Shown: positions 11,130-22,406 of the stretch, one piece after another | Position numbering within the stretch: position 1 is the stretch's first letter | Layout: every line of letters begins with the position of its first letter | Assembly (NCBI GenBank): GCA_026260175.1 | Contig: JAKCWW010001687.1 | Location: 8,364-41,906 of the forward strand | DNA: 33,543 nt | Direction: 5' to 3' | Source: Reticulitermes lucifugus | Taxonomy: Eukaryota > Arthropoda > Insecta > Blattodea > Rhinotermitidae | Notes under the pieces: model-generated | What the model saw: the letters and a program-made list of their open reading frames with translations, nothing else | Told to the model about the DNA's origin: nothing | The model's database searches: none | Program-made: the position numbers and the translations under genes

Positions 11130-11295
11130 CTGTGCAGTGAAATTAATTGCCTACTGTCATCTGTTTCTAGCATGGTTTTCATGCTGTGTTATCCGACTGG
11201 CACGCTTCTAAACCCCACAGAGAACAGGTGGATTTTTCCTCTACTCGAACGTGAAAGAGCATTTTGTATTTTTTCAGTTACTGTTTCATATACAT

Positions 11296-11568
11296 GAAGT
11301 GAAGTTAAAATTCTCCCCATAACAGGCCATAAAGGCCCAGAGGGGGTGGTATAGCACTACTCCTTCTTCAACCTCGGTGCTACGTGGGGGGGGTGGTCAG
11401 TGCCACGCCCCGGCCGCCTTATCCCCCGGGAAAGAGAACCGGTACCAATTTTACGGGAGGCTGGTTGGGCTTCAGGGCCGGTCTGGACGTTTGCGGAAAA
11501 TCTCGTCCCCACAGAGATTCGAACCCCGGACCGTTCAGCCCGTAGCGAGTCGCTATACCGACTGCTAG
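11296..11568 (-). repeat. SINE family 1, nearly complete copy
   Basis: Colinear with 7294-7581, including the GGCC hairpin near the tail (11324-11338), CCCCGGCCGCCTTATCCCCC, GGAGGCTGGTTGGGC and the tRNA-like head with the B-box (minus strand) around 11517-11530. The head ends early, just past the A-box. A possible 11-bp target duplication, TTCATATACAT (11285-11295) and TTCAGATAAAT (11569-11579), has two mismatches. The 63- and 83-codon plus frames here are readings of the SINE. Confidence 0.85.
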
Positions 11569-12884
11569 TTCAGATAAATACTACTTATTACTTTGGTGTA
11601 ATTGTGTACTGTCACCCTCTGGCCTCCACTGAATCTGTTCTGTGCCATTAAATTCTTTGTGAACATTTGTTGTTGTGAAGGTAAGGAAGAGAGGTTGAAA
11701 GAATATAACGAAAGGAAGAGCAAACCAAAAGAGGAAGCAAGAACGATAGACAGAAATGGATAAAGAAAGAAAGAAACGCCGAAAGAAAATAAAAAGGACA
11801 CAACCGTTGACACATGTGACTCACCTTCGAATAGTATCCGGCTTGAATCCTGCCCACACCGACTAATGTGACTGAGATATTTCAGATTTCTTCAGTTTTT
11901 CTGGCAAAATTCCAGGAAATCTCCTGAAACTGTACGTCAGTTGCTTCTCAAACATCTCTCACGAGAGTCTTACGTGTAACTGAAAGCTACGAAACCACAA
12001 CAAGTGTTAGATGTCCTTAAAATAATCAAGTCATTTAATATTGTCGATAGTGTATGTGTTAATGATGTGGCGCAGGAATTTCGTCTGTGCTCGATGCATT
12101 TTAAATTGGCATAATTTATTATCCATTTAAAATTGCGCATACTTATAAAATAACGTTCTCTTTTGGAAATAATGATAATGGCACGTGGCATACCCTACTT
12201 TGACTGCATAAACTTTTTTCTAATATCCATACCTCTCTAAGCGTGGATGAAAATACTAATTTAACTTAATTGAAGAAGGGTTTATGAATTGAATTATATT
12301 CTGAGCACTGGAAAATACAGTAATGATTAATGGTGTACAGATTTCATACACTCTACCGGAGACATGTAGTAATGCGCACTGAAGACACGTACGCTTTTCC
12401 ATATGCACGTTTAATTACATGGAAGAGAATTATTTGCCAACAAATCGTTGATCGAAACATGTATAGCATGGCAGATGGAATGAATTGATGAATCGTCAGA
12501 ATTTGTGATACGTTTGTTATTTGTCTGTTCAGATACTTGATCACGGAAATGTATTCGTGTCCCTCTCTCCCCTGCCACTGATGACAAAAACGTTCCTCAC
12601 ATTAATATTTCGCCGCCCAATTTGTGATTACGGGTGTGTTTTGAAAGTCTATGATGCATCGAGCCTGGGAGAGGCTCACGCACAACTTTAGTCAGACACC
12701 TTTATATCATTTACTTTAAACAGTCAAAGGGAAAGAAAATTGTAGACATTGGCTGTACCACCACATGATAAAAATGCCACCATTAATTTTACTATTGTAA
12801 AACGATGAGCTTCAATAGCACAGGAGGTACAGTGGCTCTGTGCTACAGAGTCTATTACACAGCCACTTTACCGCCTATTACCAT
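11569..12884. other. No recognisable gene
   Basis: A purine-rich stretch (11680-11790) produces overlapping low-complexity minus frames rich in Ser, Leu and Phe (69 and 82 codons), which are compositional artefacts. The motif GATCGAAACATGTA near 12451 resembles the GAAAC box of the inverted elements but lacks a CTGANGA partner. Confidence 0.5.
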
Positions 12885-12934
12885 AATTCGTCGGCTGTCT
12901 AGCGGTCCTTTAGCCGCTAGACGGCCGACGAATT
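12885..12934. repeat. GC-rich hairpin, 21-bp arms
   Basis: Arms 12885-12905 and 12914-12934 are reverse complements with a single mismatch (CTG against CCG), around an 8-nt loop TCCTTTAG. A second, weaker inverted pair (AGTGGCT...AGCCACT) lies just upstream at about 12831-12868. No flanking duplication is found. Confidence 0.8.
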
Positions 12935-15198
12935 GGTCGGAGTACTGTGTGTTACTTAGCATGCACTTGGACGGAAGGACAGACAGAAAGACAGAGATAC
13001 AGACAGACGGACGCCTATTGTCTTCTGTTTATTACTAAATATGGTGTCATGTGAAGTATCCCTTAGCCTAAATGTGACGGAAAATGAGGAAATTTGGCTC
13101 CACGCATTCTGCTGAATATTGCTGTGAAAGTTTATCGATCCTGGTTCATAAACTAGTACGTATAGCGTATGCTCCCTTTCGATGCAGTTGCAGGCTAAAT
13201 TTCTTGAGATTCTAAACCGTTCATAGATAAGATAAAGAAAATTCCAAGACAATTGTTGGATTTTTCCTTAAAGTAAGTCACATCTTTCCTCACTCGCATT
13301 GCCGTATGATTCCTCACAGAACCTCACGTTATAGCTTTCAGCCCACTTGCTTCATGTTTCTGAATCTTCCAGCTTCGATAACTAAAGCGGTTTTGGTAGG
13401 TAATAAAAGATCGTTAAGTAACCTGTTAGAAATTCCGAATTCAAAACTTTGCCTATAGCTGTAATAATTCATTTTCAGATTTCTTGTTTCGACTTCGTTC
13501 ATCATAAATCTACGGTTGTAATACTTCCAATTCATTCTCCAAAGGAGTCGGATTGGATATTGCGTGTGGATTCTTGAAGACTTATATTTTAAAGAGATAG
13601 ACTGTCTTATTTTATTTGTTTCAGAAAGAAATTCTTGGCAAAGACAATTTAGTTTCTCTCTCAGCCCCGTAAATCCACTTTGTGTAACGACCTTATCGAA
13701 ATGCAATTTCCACATTCAGTTTAGAAATTTATTTGTGTGCCTGAAAGAATGTTCTAAATCTCGAAAAATAATTCCCAGGCTGACGTAACTCACACAGTAT
13801 AAAGTTGCGTATTTCATCAGTTGAAAGCCTTTGTTTGTTTAAAGGTTAATAAATTCACTGCTGTCCGAAATCTCTGAATAAATATATTATGGGCTGACGT
13901 TTATTCAAATTATTCAGTAAGTGACGAAAAAACTGCAGTAATGGGTCAAAATTGTGTTTAAGATGAAATGAAGTGATTTCTTGCTAAAAATTAATTCAGG
14001 ATAATTTTGTGTTAGTGTCGTATCTAAAAAGCTGACCCAGGGAAAAGATTCCTTCTTCGAATCTTCACTGTTGTTCATATAGTCCATAAAATTCCCCTAT
14101 TATGAAGCCCAAATTTCCTGACCCTAGGCACAAAATCCCGCCAGTAGACCCTAACATGGTGCAGGGTTAAGCGAGCACCTAATTGCAGGGCCTGAGATTA
14201 AGATGAACTCATAATAACCGGTCCCCAAGACTAGATTACAACCGAGGACTTCGTGGATATGCAGAAGTCCTGACCATTATTTGGCAGTGTTCGGTCAGCA
14301 GAAGAAGAGTAGGAGGAGAAGGAGGAATAAGAAGACGAAATAAGTACATAAGCACTGGAAGTGGCATTATGACTGAATACGTTTCATAAGTCTGTACGGA
14401 GAGAGGAAATGTAAAACTGGTAATTTGTTCAGGAATTCGATAGAGCCCGTGGCATTAACTGGGCTTCCTTCTAGTTATGGTTGCTGCTCGCGTATCGCAT
14501 GAACCCTGTCACCAGCTGTTAATTACACTTTAATGAATAACATGTCTATAAAAGCATTCCAACACAGTTTTTGTGATTAATTATTCTGCTTCCCCCATTT
14601 TTTTTTATAAATTCCCCTTTGCCCTACAGTTTTCAGTATGCTAATGCAGTATGTTATTACACTGTCTTAATTTTATATAGAGAAAGCTTGCTTAGTTGTT
14701 AGTTTGTATTGCCGTAAGACTGCTTGTAATTTGTTCGTAATTCTGTGGTCTTTCAGACGACTAACGCCTTCGGTTGAGGTTCAGTTCCCTTGACCTCTTT
14801 CGATTAAAAATGAATTTTGAAACAGAGAATCCTTGACAAAGCTAAATGTCTAGCAAACTACAACATGCTGTTTACCACCTAAGTACAACACACGCAATAC
14901 ATTTCTGGCAACCTAACTACCTACCTATCTACAGATGATTACCTAACAACTTGACATAGAATCTAGTATAGAAATATAAAACTGGCTAACAAATTAACAA
15001 GGGAATTGCATAAGTTTATTGCTTAACAAACAAACTGATTAACCGATTAAATCATTTCTTGTCACATTAATTTATTAACTTCCGCTTGCATGTAATGAAT
15101 GCGAAAAACAAAGGTTATTTCATTGATTGACTACTCCTGTAATTTTATATTCCTGTTTTGGTCACTCAGTGCTACCAAATGGATTTGACACCCACCTT
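12935..15198. other. No recognisable gene
   Basis: An (ACAG)-rich tract lies at about 12971-13011. A 125-codon minus frame with an ATG (13338-13715) opposes a 74-codon plus frame. It has basic, aromatic-rich composition but no motif I know, and its length is within chance. A perfect 8-bp-arm hairpin AGGACTTC/GAAGTCCT lies at 14245-14271. A purine-rich stretch lies at 14297-14342. Confidence 0.5.
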
Positions 15199-15462
15199 CA
15201 GCGGCGTAGCTAGATTTCTGGCGCCCGGGGCGATAAATTACAATGATCTCCCCTAACAGATATTTGAACTTAAAAATCACAGTAATTTTTTTAAATTTCA
15301 TTTTATGTGGTTTAATAATTTAAAATTTGTTGATCGCAAAATGTATTTTGTCTTGTTTAAGATATTCACTTTTCCGTCCATTTTGCCGCCCCTTTAACTC
15401 TGCCGCCCGGGGCGGCCGCACCCCTCGGGCCTTCCCCACCCCCTTGACCACCCGCACTTGTA
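15199..15462. mobile_element. hAT-like non-autonomous element (candidate)
   Basis: The left end CAGCGGCGTAGCTAG fits the CAGnGGCGTAGC terminus typical of many hAT elements. The right end, reverse-complemented, reads CAAGTGCGGGTGGTCAAGG, a degenerate match. GCCGCCCGGGGCGGC-type blocks sit inside both ends (15222-15235 and 15401-15418). The flanking octamers CCCACCTT (15191-15198) and TCCATCTT (15463-15470) agree at 6 of 8, compatible with an 8-bp hAT target duplication. No transposase is present. The interior is AT-rich. Confidence 0.5.
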
Positions 15463-16828
15463 TCCATCTTAGGATCACGTATCAAGTGCTGACATTCCAT
15501 TCACAGGACATAGTGTACAAATAATGATTTGGAACATAATATGTCACATTAGGTAGATGTTAATAGCCACCTGGCATTTCGAAAGCTTTACAAAATACAG
15601 TTTTACTTGAACTGAAAGTATCGTGTGACTAATAGTAACCGTATGTGAAACTGCCCACACAGGTTATTCTATTCGTTAATTACATATTGTTCAAAAAATG
15701 GGCTAATCGATGCATATTAATCGCAAATACGATGGTACCGCTTAGACATTTGAACTCGCAGCATGACTACTCATAGAAAGTGAAAAGTTGACCTATCATC
15801 GGAGCGGTGCCATGTGGGAAGACTGACAAATAACAAGGGAGTAAATAAGGAAAAAGAGGAAGGAGCAAACAAGCAGCTGGAGGTAGCAACGAAGGCACTT
15901 TAGCAACGATTCGTATCGTAGCAACGAGATTTTGATATGCAACTTCGATTTCTAGGCTGTACGTACCTCTGTTTGCAGAAATTCTGACCATTCCCGTCAT
16001 GGAGTTGTGGAATAGTGTTAATTAAATTCCGTATCGATTCCCGGAAACCTTTGCTAAAAGAATCTCATTACGAGACAGACATCATTTGATCTCCTGCTTA
16101 TGATTTCCGCTCATTCTCTTCAATCTGTCTCTTCATACGTCATCCACAGCCTTCTAAATCTAAACCTCTTCTTCCGCATTAGCTATAATACTGTGACAAG
16201 CAGTCGTCGCTGCTTACAGATAACACTCCCCCCCACCCCTTCTTGTGACACCACGACGAAAAGTAGAGCGATGGAGTGACGTTTCCAACAACCACTCCTC
16301 CATCATCCCGACCCCGCACGTCACAGGAAATTACGTCACGCGATATAAAGGCTAAGAAGGGAATGTAGGTCCTGAAGACTGTGTATTGGCGAAACAGCTA
16401 AATACAGTAGCCTATGTGATAGGCAGTGGTCCATGTGGTGATTGATTGGTGCTGTTGAGAGACGCATTACGGGCTGTGATGTTGCTTTTATGGCAAAAGC
16501 AAAGGAATGACGCAGACTGCCATGAGATCGAGCACCGAAAAAGCTATATAGGCCCGTGAGTTTCAAAACGTGGTTCGCGAATCCCTTGGAACTAGAAAAA
16601 ATATATGTATTATTCATTGAGAAATTTTTATAATAAGTGCTGTATACCTCAGTATGTTTATCAAATCATTGTACGGGAAAATTGGTATAGTCTACTGTGC
16701 ACAGTTGGTAGTGCTGCATTTGTTTGTTTGAAAATATAAATTTTGGAAATCATCAGGTTGAGACGGGGTAGCTCAAAAGGACATTTTTATTAAAAAAAAA
16801 TACCTGTGAGTGAGGCTTCAGTTGTTTT
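15463..16828. other. No recognisable gene
   Basis: Frames of 77 (15767-16000) and 93 codons (16336-16617) on the minus strand have no motifs. A-runs occur near 16790. Nothing else is supportable. Confidence 0.5.
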
Positions 16829-17109
16829 TACGTAAATACATGCTATTCCGTCTAACACTGCATTTTTTTTATTTCTTTCAACGCTACATGTTTCGATAGA
16901 AAACAGTCATCATGAGTTGTTCTCTACAAAACCTTAAAAGTAAAGGTAAAATGTTATTATTTTGATTTTAAAGTTTTGTAGAGAAAACCTCATGATGACC
17001 GTTTTATATCGAAACATGTAGCGTTGAAAGAAATAATAAAATGTTGTGTTAGACGGAATAATGTGTACTTACGTGGTTGACTGAACACAACGGGATGGAT
17101 AAAATTCAC
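16829..17109. mobile_element. Inverted-arm element with hammerhead-like motifs and target duplication
   Basis: Arms of about 110 bp (16830-16939 and about 16966-17074) are close reverse complements around a loop of about 26 nt. Each arm carries an outward-pointing ATGATGA...ATCGAAACATGTAGCG motif: minus strand at 16884-16913, plus strand at 16992-17023. The flanks carry TTCAGTTGTTTT (16817-16828) and TTTAGTTGTTTT (17110-17121), 11 of 12 identical, which I read as the target duplication. On that reading the left arm starts at the duplication while the right arm is followed by a one-sided tail of about 35 nt. This is the same plan as 30266-30657. A Penelope-like or other retroelement derivative is inferred; a fold-back MITE is the alternative. 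Confidence 0.7.
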
Positions 17110-17337
17110 TTTAGTTGTTTTGATATTTCCTAAACGGTTGTGCACTACCAGCCTGTGCAGTCCTATAATGACAAGGCAAGCCGTAATATGAGTTTCACTT
17201 CGTTTTACACATTCCTTGTGCCTGCTTATATCCACCATTTTATCTATCCTTTTCTCACAGCCAATGGTATGTTGCGCAACATTTTTAACAGACGAAGCGT
17301 ATTAATTTAGTAGAATTTACAACGTGCCAAATTTGTG

Positions 17338-17505
17338 CAAAAGTAAAGTCAAAGGCAATTTTCACCCTACAACAGGCCATGAAGCCCGGATGGGGAGTAG
17401 AGGTATAGCTTTACTCTTTCTTTTACCTCGGCGCTAGATGGGGGAGGTAGTCAATGCCACGCCCCGGCCACTTTACCTCTGGGAGAGAGATTCGACACCC
17501 ACTGA
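17338..17505 (-). repeat. SINE family 1, head-less copy
   Basis: Tail and body match 7294-7581: AAAGTAAAGTCAAAGG, the GGCCATGAAGCCC hairpin, GGGGAGTAGAGGTATAG, CTCGGCGCTAGATGGGG and CACGCCCCGGCC. The similarity stops after GACACCCACT, before the tRNA-like head. This fits 5' truncation during reverse transcription. The flanks give no clear target duplication. Confidence 0.8.
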
Positions 17506-19779
17506 AGTTTGTTTAGCTTAATTTGAAACGTGGTTTAAATTTTAATTAATTATTTAATTGATTGGTTGCTTAATCAGAAATTAGGAACATTCAGTTCAAA
17601 TATGCAGGAATAAGGAATGTTTATATACATGCAGTAGAACACATTCGACATCTGGGTTACGAAACGGGTACTTCTGAATACAAGTCGCATATTCTGCTGA
17701 TTTGCGAAACCTGTACGATATTTTTATACTTGTTGATTTTGAGAATTACTGTATATTGTAGTAGATTAACTGCGTGATACTTGCATTAATTGGCTCTGCT
17801 GTATTGGTGCTTGTAGGTTTTCTGTTAGTAAGTCAGTACTGCCACTCAGTTCAAAGTAATCTTATTTATTTTTGCATTTCCTCTCATGTTTCACATGAAT
17901 TTATACGAGGTATGTCTTACGTGAAACATGCCATATCAGTCTTTTTTATGATCCTCCTTTTTTTGAAAAAGTCGACAAAATTTGATTTGTTCTTCATATG
18001 GAGTACGGATATAGGGATTTCGATATTTAGCACCACACCCATACCGCCTCTGGGGGTTACACAACTTTCTGTCCGCTCGGTACCAGGAGGTTCCGTCGGC
18101 ACGAAAGCGATTTTTACGGCCCTTGTCTCTCCCTGCCTGTTTGTATTTGTGTAATGTTGCTTAGCTGTGTTAGATTTTGAAGCTGAATTAACACAACACA
18201 CATATGACACTTACCTGACAGTGTTCACTGTGCAAATCTAATGTCAGTTTTTGACGTCTTTTGAATAGTTTCGGATATAAAATTCGCGGACAAACGGGCG
18301 CACGTGCATGAGTTGTCTTCTTATGCACGAGCCTCGTTCGCTTGTGTAAATGACTCTCTGTTATGATTCATATGTTTATTTGGACTTTTCTTTAGCTTGC
18401 ACATACTTGTAATAAATTTAATCACTGTTTGTCCCCTAAGTTTAGATTTATTTATAGATGTATTAAACTGATATAAACTAAACTAATTTTCGGCGATTTT
18501 TTCTGGAGAAGGATGTTTTATCTTACGTTTCGTGTACACTGCCCTCCCCATATTGCTAGTATTGCTTTCCAAATTGCGTACGTAAAAGAAATAGGATGGT
18601 CGTTGTTGTATGGGATGTGCGTATGTATGTGTTGAGGGTGGGGTAGTGAAACAGGATGGGGGTTAGAATTCCCCGGATGCGTGGCAGATGTAGTTTGGGT
18701 AATGGATGTGACATCACTTCCCTTTCTACACCGTTTAGCGTCTTCTCGCTTAGTCCTTGTGGATGATTCGCAACCTGAAACAAAAATGCATGCCACTGAC
18801 TGCAGGTTTCCCTCTCCTTAAACATGGTTCTCTTTGTAAAAAATGTAAACCGTGAGTTGTGCTACTCCATTCAAACCTAAATTATATATGTGTAACGTTT
18901 TTATAGCATCAAATGCAATACGGTTCACACAATATCGGAAATATTGTGTAGTTCTTAATTTGCACTCACTAGTTCCAAGTTACGGTTTATCGGTTTTGTA
19001 TAACTGTCCAGTTAAGGTTAACCATTTGAGGAATGCAGTGAATTTACATTATATGAGTATATATATGTATATATATGTATATTCAGCGTCTACCTCGCTA
19101 GAACACACTGTACTTACATTGCACATACATTTTGTAACTTTTGTAATCGTAAAAGTTACGGAAATAAAATGATATGTGCAGATTTGTAAATACGGGAGGA
19201 AATAAGCGATTTGAGAGAGGAAGATAAAAGAGTAGGACAAGTGGAAGGAAGGGAGAAACGTGGAAGATGGGAAGAAAGACAAAGCCGAATCTACAGGATC
19301 TAGAAAACGGCTCGGAACCATTTCAATTCCTTGTCACTTTTTGTAGTACATACTTACACACTTTCTACGTAAACTATGACATATGTACCCAACACACTTT
19401 GGCCATGGAGACTAAGGCAGTACGTTTCACCCTTAGTAGCCTATCTATCGATATAACAACACAGTTTCACTACCGAGAAGATTAATGCCTGAATGTTTAT
19501 TTGTGTTTCACGTTATTAAAAAAAAATTTAGAATTACTTAGCTGATTAATTTATTTTACAGCTTACGCTTTACCAGGAGGTAAAAAGAACGCCAGTACTT
19601 CCGCATCCAAAAAACTTATACAACTATTTTTACAACTTTTAACTATTTTAACTTATAAACTTAAGTTTTAATGTGTTACAAATTATATAAAGACAATTTT
19701 TATCACAATATCAGGACACAAGTGCTGTTTGAGCTTCAAAATTATGTAATTGAAGTGTAGTAGCTTTTAAAGACAAAAA
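17506..19779. other. No recognisable gene
   Basis: A 126-codon plus frame (17774-18154) and a 97-codon minus frame (17917-18210) overlap and read the same GC-richer block (about 18030-18130). Neither has motifs I recognise. A donor-like CAG|GTAAGT lies on the minus strand at 18217-18209 without a polypyrimidine tract. A TATATG run lies near 19060-19080. Minus-strand frames at 18518-18825 overlap in different phases, which argues against coding. Confidence 0.45.
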
Positions 19780-19821
19780 ACCTCCTGACGATGAACTAAG
19801 GTTTGAAACATATGTAGGGGT
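19780..19821 (+). ncRNA. Hammerhead-ribozyme-like core (candidate)
   Basis: ACCTC (19780-19784) can pair with GGGGT (19817-19821) as stem I. CTGACGA (19785-19791) matches the CUGANGA box. GAAC (19793-19796) pairs with GTTT (19801-19804) around TAAG as stem II. GAAAC, ATAT and GTA (19805-19816) form the GAAA box, a two-pair stem III and an NUH cleavage site. One extra T (19792) lies between CTGACGA and stem II, which is non-canonical and may lower or abolish activity. The same string CGAAACATATGTAGGG, or close variants, occurs in the inverted elements elsewhere in the window. This copy is single, with no inverted partner seen. Confidence 0.4.
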
Positions 19822-21967
19822 ACAAACATTTTTTAAGAAAGCTACAATAAAAAGTGGTTTTAATTGTGCATCAGTTGGTTTGATATAATCTGTTTATTTG
19901 TGTGTTCTGTTGTGTTTTTATTTTGTCACAAATAAGTCATCTCCTCCCTAAATTATTATGCAGTCTTTAAAATTCCTGCCCGCGTGCAGTTTGGTACTTG
20001 TTACACGCTTCCAAAAGTAGGCTTAATGCGAACAGGCCTATTTTATCGATGGACTGATGTGGTGTTCCCTAAATCCAAAGTACTTAAAGATGCTGGCTGT
20101 AAGGGCTTATGCTGCTACACACAGGAAACTGTTGGTTTTATAGGAGATCATAATGTTAATATTCAAGTTTGCTGGCTATATTGTTAATTATTTGTGAGAG
20201 TAGAGTGTCTGGTATCGCTTGGCTTTGGGAACATATAGAAAAATACATGGACCCATTTAAACTTTATTAATTTCTAAACTCCAGACTATTGTATATTATT
20301 GCAAATGTAGACAGTACTAATTTCACGTATTAAAGAGACGCATTGTATCTGCGGGTGTACCTTGACCTGTAGGACTACGTAATCTTCAGATGGGATGGGG
20401 CAGGGGATTTATTTAATCGTGCATATGTTCACGTGTTTCGGGGTTGGATGGTAGTGGAAACGTTTTGTGTAGTGTTTAGGAGATAGCAGGAGATGCTTGC
20501 TAAAGCTTTTGGATGATAATATAGAATGTAAGACAGCAAAGGGGGTGGTTTTGTGGTTAGGATAGAGGGAAGTCTGAAACTCACGGAAAGTACTTCTTTG
20601 TTGATGAGCTTCAAAGTTTATGCGTGGAGCCACCGTTTGTTTGGACCAGTATGAATATCTGTTAGTACCCGAAACTGAAATATGATAACGGATAACCGAA
20701 CTTTCCCTTGCAGAGGAGTTTATATCGCTTTTCATTAATTGCAGTGGCAAGAAGTCAACATTTTTATTGAAGCGTTGTGTAAAGTGGTGGCACATCGTGG
20801 CTTTGGGCAAGGATTTAGAATGTAAAAGAGATAGAATAGGATTTTAGGCAGAAGACGGCCCCTGTGTCTGGGGAGTGACACCTTGATACTCGATGTAGAT
20901 GAGTACTTCAACTACTTTATTACTGAGGAAATAGTAGGAAGCTCAGAGAATCAAATAGCCGGAATGAAAAAGATGGTGGAGAAAAAATCCCCTCCTGTTC
21001 TTAATCGAACCAAGGCTCTCCAGCATATATACTACCACATTTCTGGAATATTATTGCCGAAGTGTACTTAATCAGTGCATATTTAGCATTTGAGGGCATG
21101 TTTTGAAAACAGTGATGAACTGAAGTTGACTGGTCCCGACGATTATATGGGCAAACATCGATCACAGCTTTGTAAGCACTGTAATATGTGCATGTGGGTA
21201 CATAACGGACGAGTCTTGTGCTCTTACATCCGGTGATCAGAATATGACATTTTCCGCTTATGCAAGAACTGTAAAGTGAGGCGTAGTAAAGCCATCGTTT
21301 TCAGGTTGATTGGTTCATGCCATCAACGGCATGGGAAGTCCGCATACCCTGAGCTGTTACGTATACAGTTTCCTATTTTCAAGTTCATTGACTCGACATT
21401 GCCAACCGACACTGATTAACTGATACGAATTCTTCAAAGTCATGAGAAATATTCCATAATCCCTGTAAACATTACTTACTCTCTGCTAAGTTAATAAGAG
21501 GCAGTTAAATAATTCTTCCCTTTTATGGCACTCAGGGTTTAATACTATACTCACTGAACACTTTCCAGAGAAAACTGAATTTATTTAATTCTTCGCACCA
21601 CATTTCTCAGCAGTTTGAAGGTAAATTATGAGAAAGAAAATGGTACATCTAGTGTCCAAAAGTGAAGTACTTATTTTGTTTTGAAAGCAATAAAATGGTT
21701 CCCGTGGACGTAGGCTTACGAACGAAAATGCCATAAATCGGCAAAACAAAAAGTAACTCATGTTTATTTATATAATTACTTCATGGAATGCGGTAGTTAT
21801 TTTCTTTCGTAACTTTCCGGAATTTAGATTCATTTATGCCACTGTGCTGAAATACTTGATTTTGATACAATTCCACTAATTAAATTTTTTTCCATTGGCA
21901 ACGTAATCAGGCAGACAAATGACTGAATTCTTGTTGCGTATAGAACAGCTGTGCTTGTATTGATAGC
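19822..21967. other. No recognisable gene
   Basis: A 133-codon minus frame (20409-20810) and a 62-codon plus frame (20883-21071) are the largest. Neither shows domain motifs, and their lengths fit chance. The sequence is AT-rich and unique-looking. Confidence 0.45.
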
Positions 21968-22054
21968 GCAGTATTGAGGTCTGCATGATCTCCTGTGTTG
22001 CAGTATTGAGGTATGCGTGATCGTCTATATGCAATATTGGGGTATAAATTATCG
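21968..22054 (+). repeat. 31-32 bp tandem repeat, about 3 diverged units
   Basis: Units start GCAGTATTGAGGTCTGC (21968), GCAGTATTGAGGTATGC (22000) and GCAATATTGGGGTATAA (22031). Identity declines from left to right. The array stops shortly before the inverted element at 22119. Confidence 0.75.
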
Positions 22055-22118
22055 TTTTCGTGCCTGTACCTCATTTCAAGTTTGGAGGCTGTCGCGTCGC
22101 TGTTGATGGTATTTGAAG

Positions 22119-22335
22119 TCTTCTGGGATATGAAACCTTGCACCGACGCTCCTGAGGCACTTCCTTCATTTTCAGATACCGTACAGTCTAAAAAAAATGT
22201 ATTACGGAGAGTGCATAATCTCTGCAGGTGGAGGCAGCCAGTTCTTTCGAAACGTCTGCAAGTTTTATGGAGTACGGCGACGTATCGATTGGCAAAATCG
22301 ATACGTCACCGTATTCCAGAAGACTTGACTTTTGA
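22119..22335. repeat. Inverted element of the AGTCTTCTGG family with hammerhead-like motif
   Basis: The ends are inverted: TTGAAGTCTTCTGGGATA on the left and ATTCCAGAAGACTTGA on the right. The right arm has CTGCAGGTGGAGGCAGCC (from 22222) and TTTCGAAACGTCTGC (22246-22260). The left arm, on minus, has a degenerate counterpart containing GCGTCGGTGCAAG. The right arm corresponds closely to the minus strand of 1297-1385. A near-perfect palindrome (22268-22318) interrupts the right arm relative to that copy. No target duplication was recognised. Confidence 0.6.
22268..22318. repeat. 23-bp-arm palindrome around ATCGATT
   Basis: Arms 22268-22290 and 22296-22318 are reverse complements with two mismatches and a 5-nt loop GGCAA. 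The inner 12 bp (GACGTATCGATT) are perfect. It lies within the right arm of the inverted element. Confidence 0.85.
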
Positions 22336-22406
22336 GCACTCATCTTACTCGAGTGTTCAAAACAAGTGAAAATATTATCTCTCGTACACCGTGAAACAGT
22401 CCCAGT

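Noticed and set aside
12445-12460. GATCGAAACATGTA box
   Set aside because: No CTGANGA box upstream and no inverted partner.
13338-13715. 125-codon minus-strand frame with ATG
   Set aside because: No recognisable motif. A rough stop-codon estimate predicts a few frames of this length by chance in the window. A translated search or transcript data could revive it.
20409-20810. 133-codon minus-strand frame
   Set aside because: No domain signature, a second overlapping frame in another phase, and a length compatible with chance.
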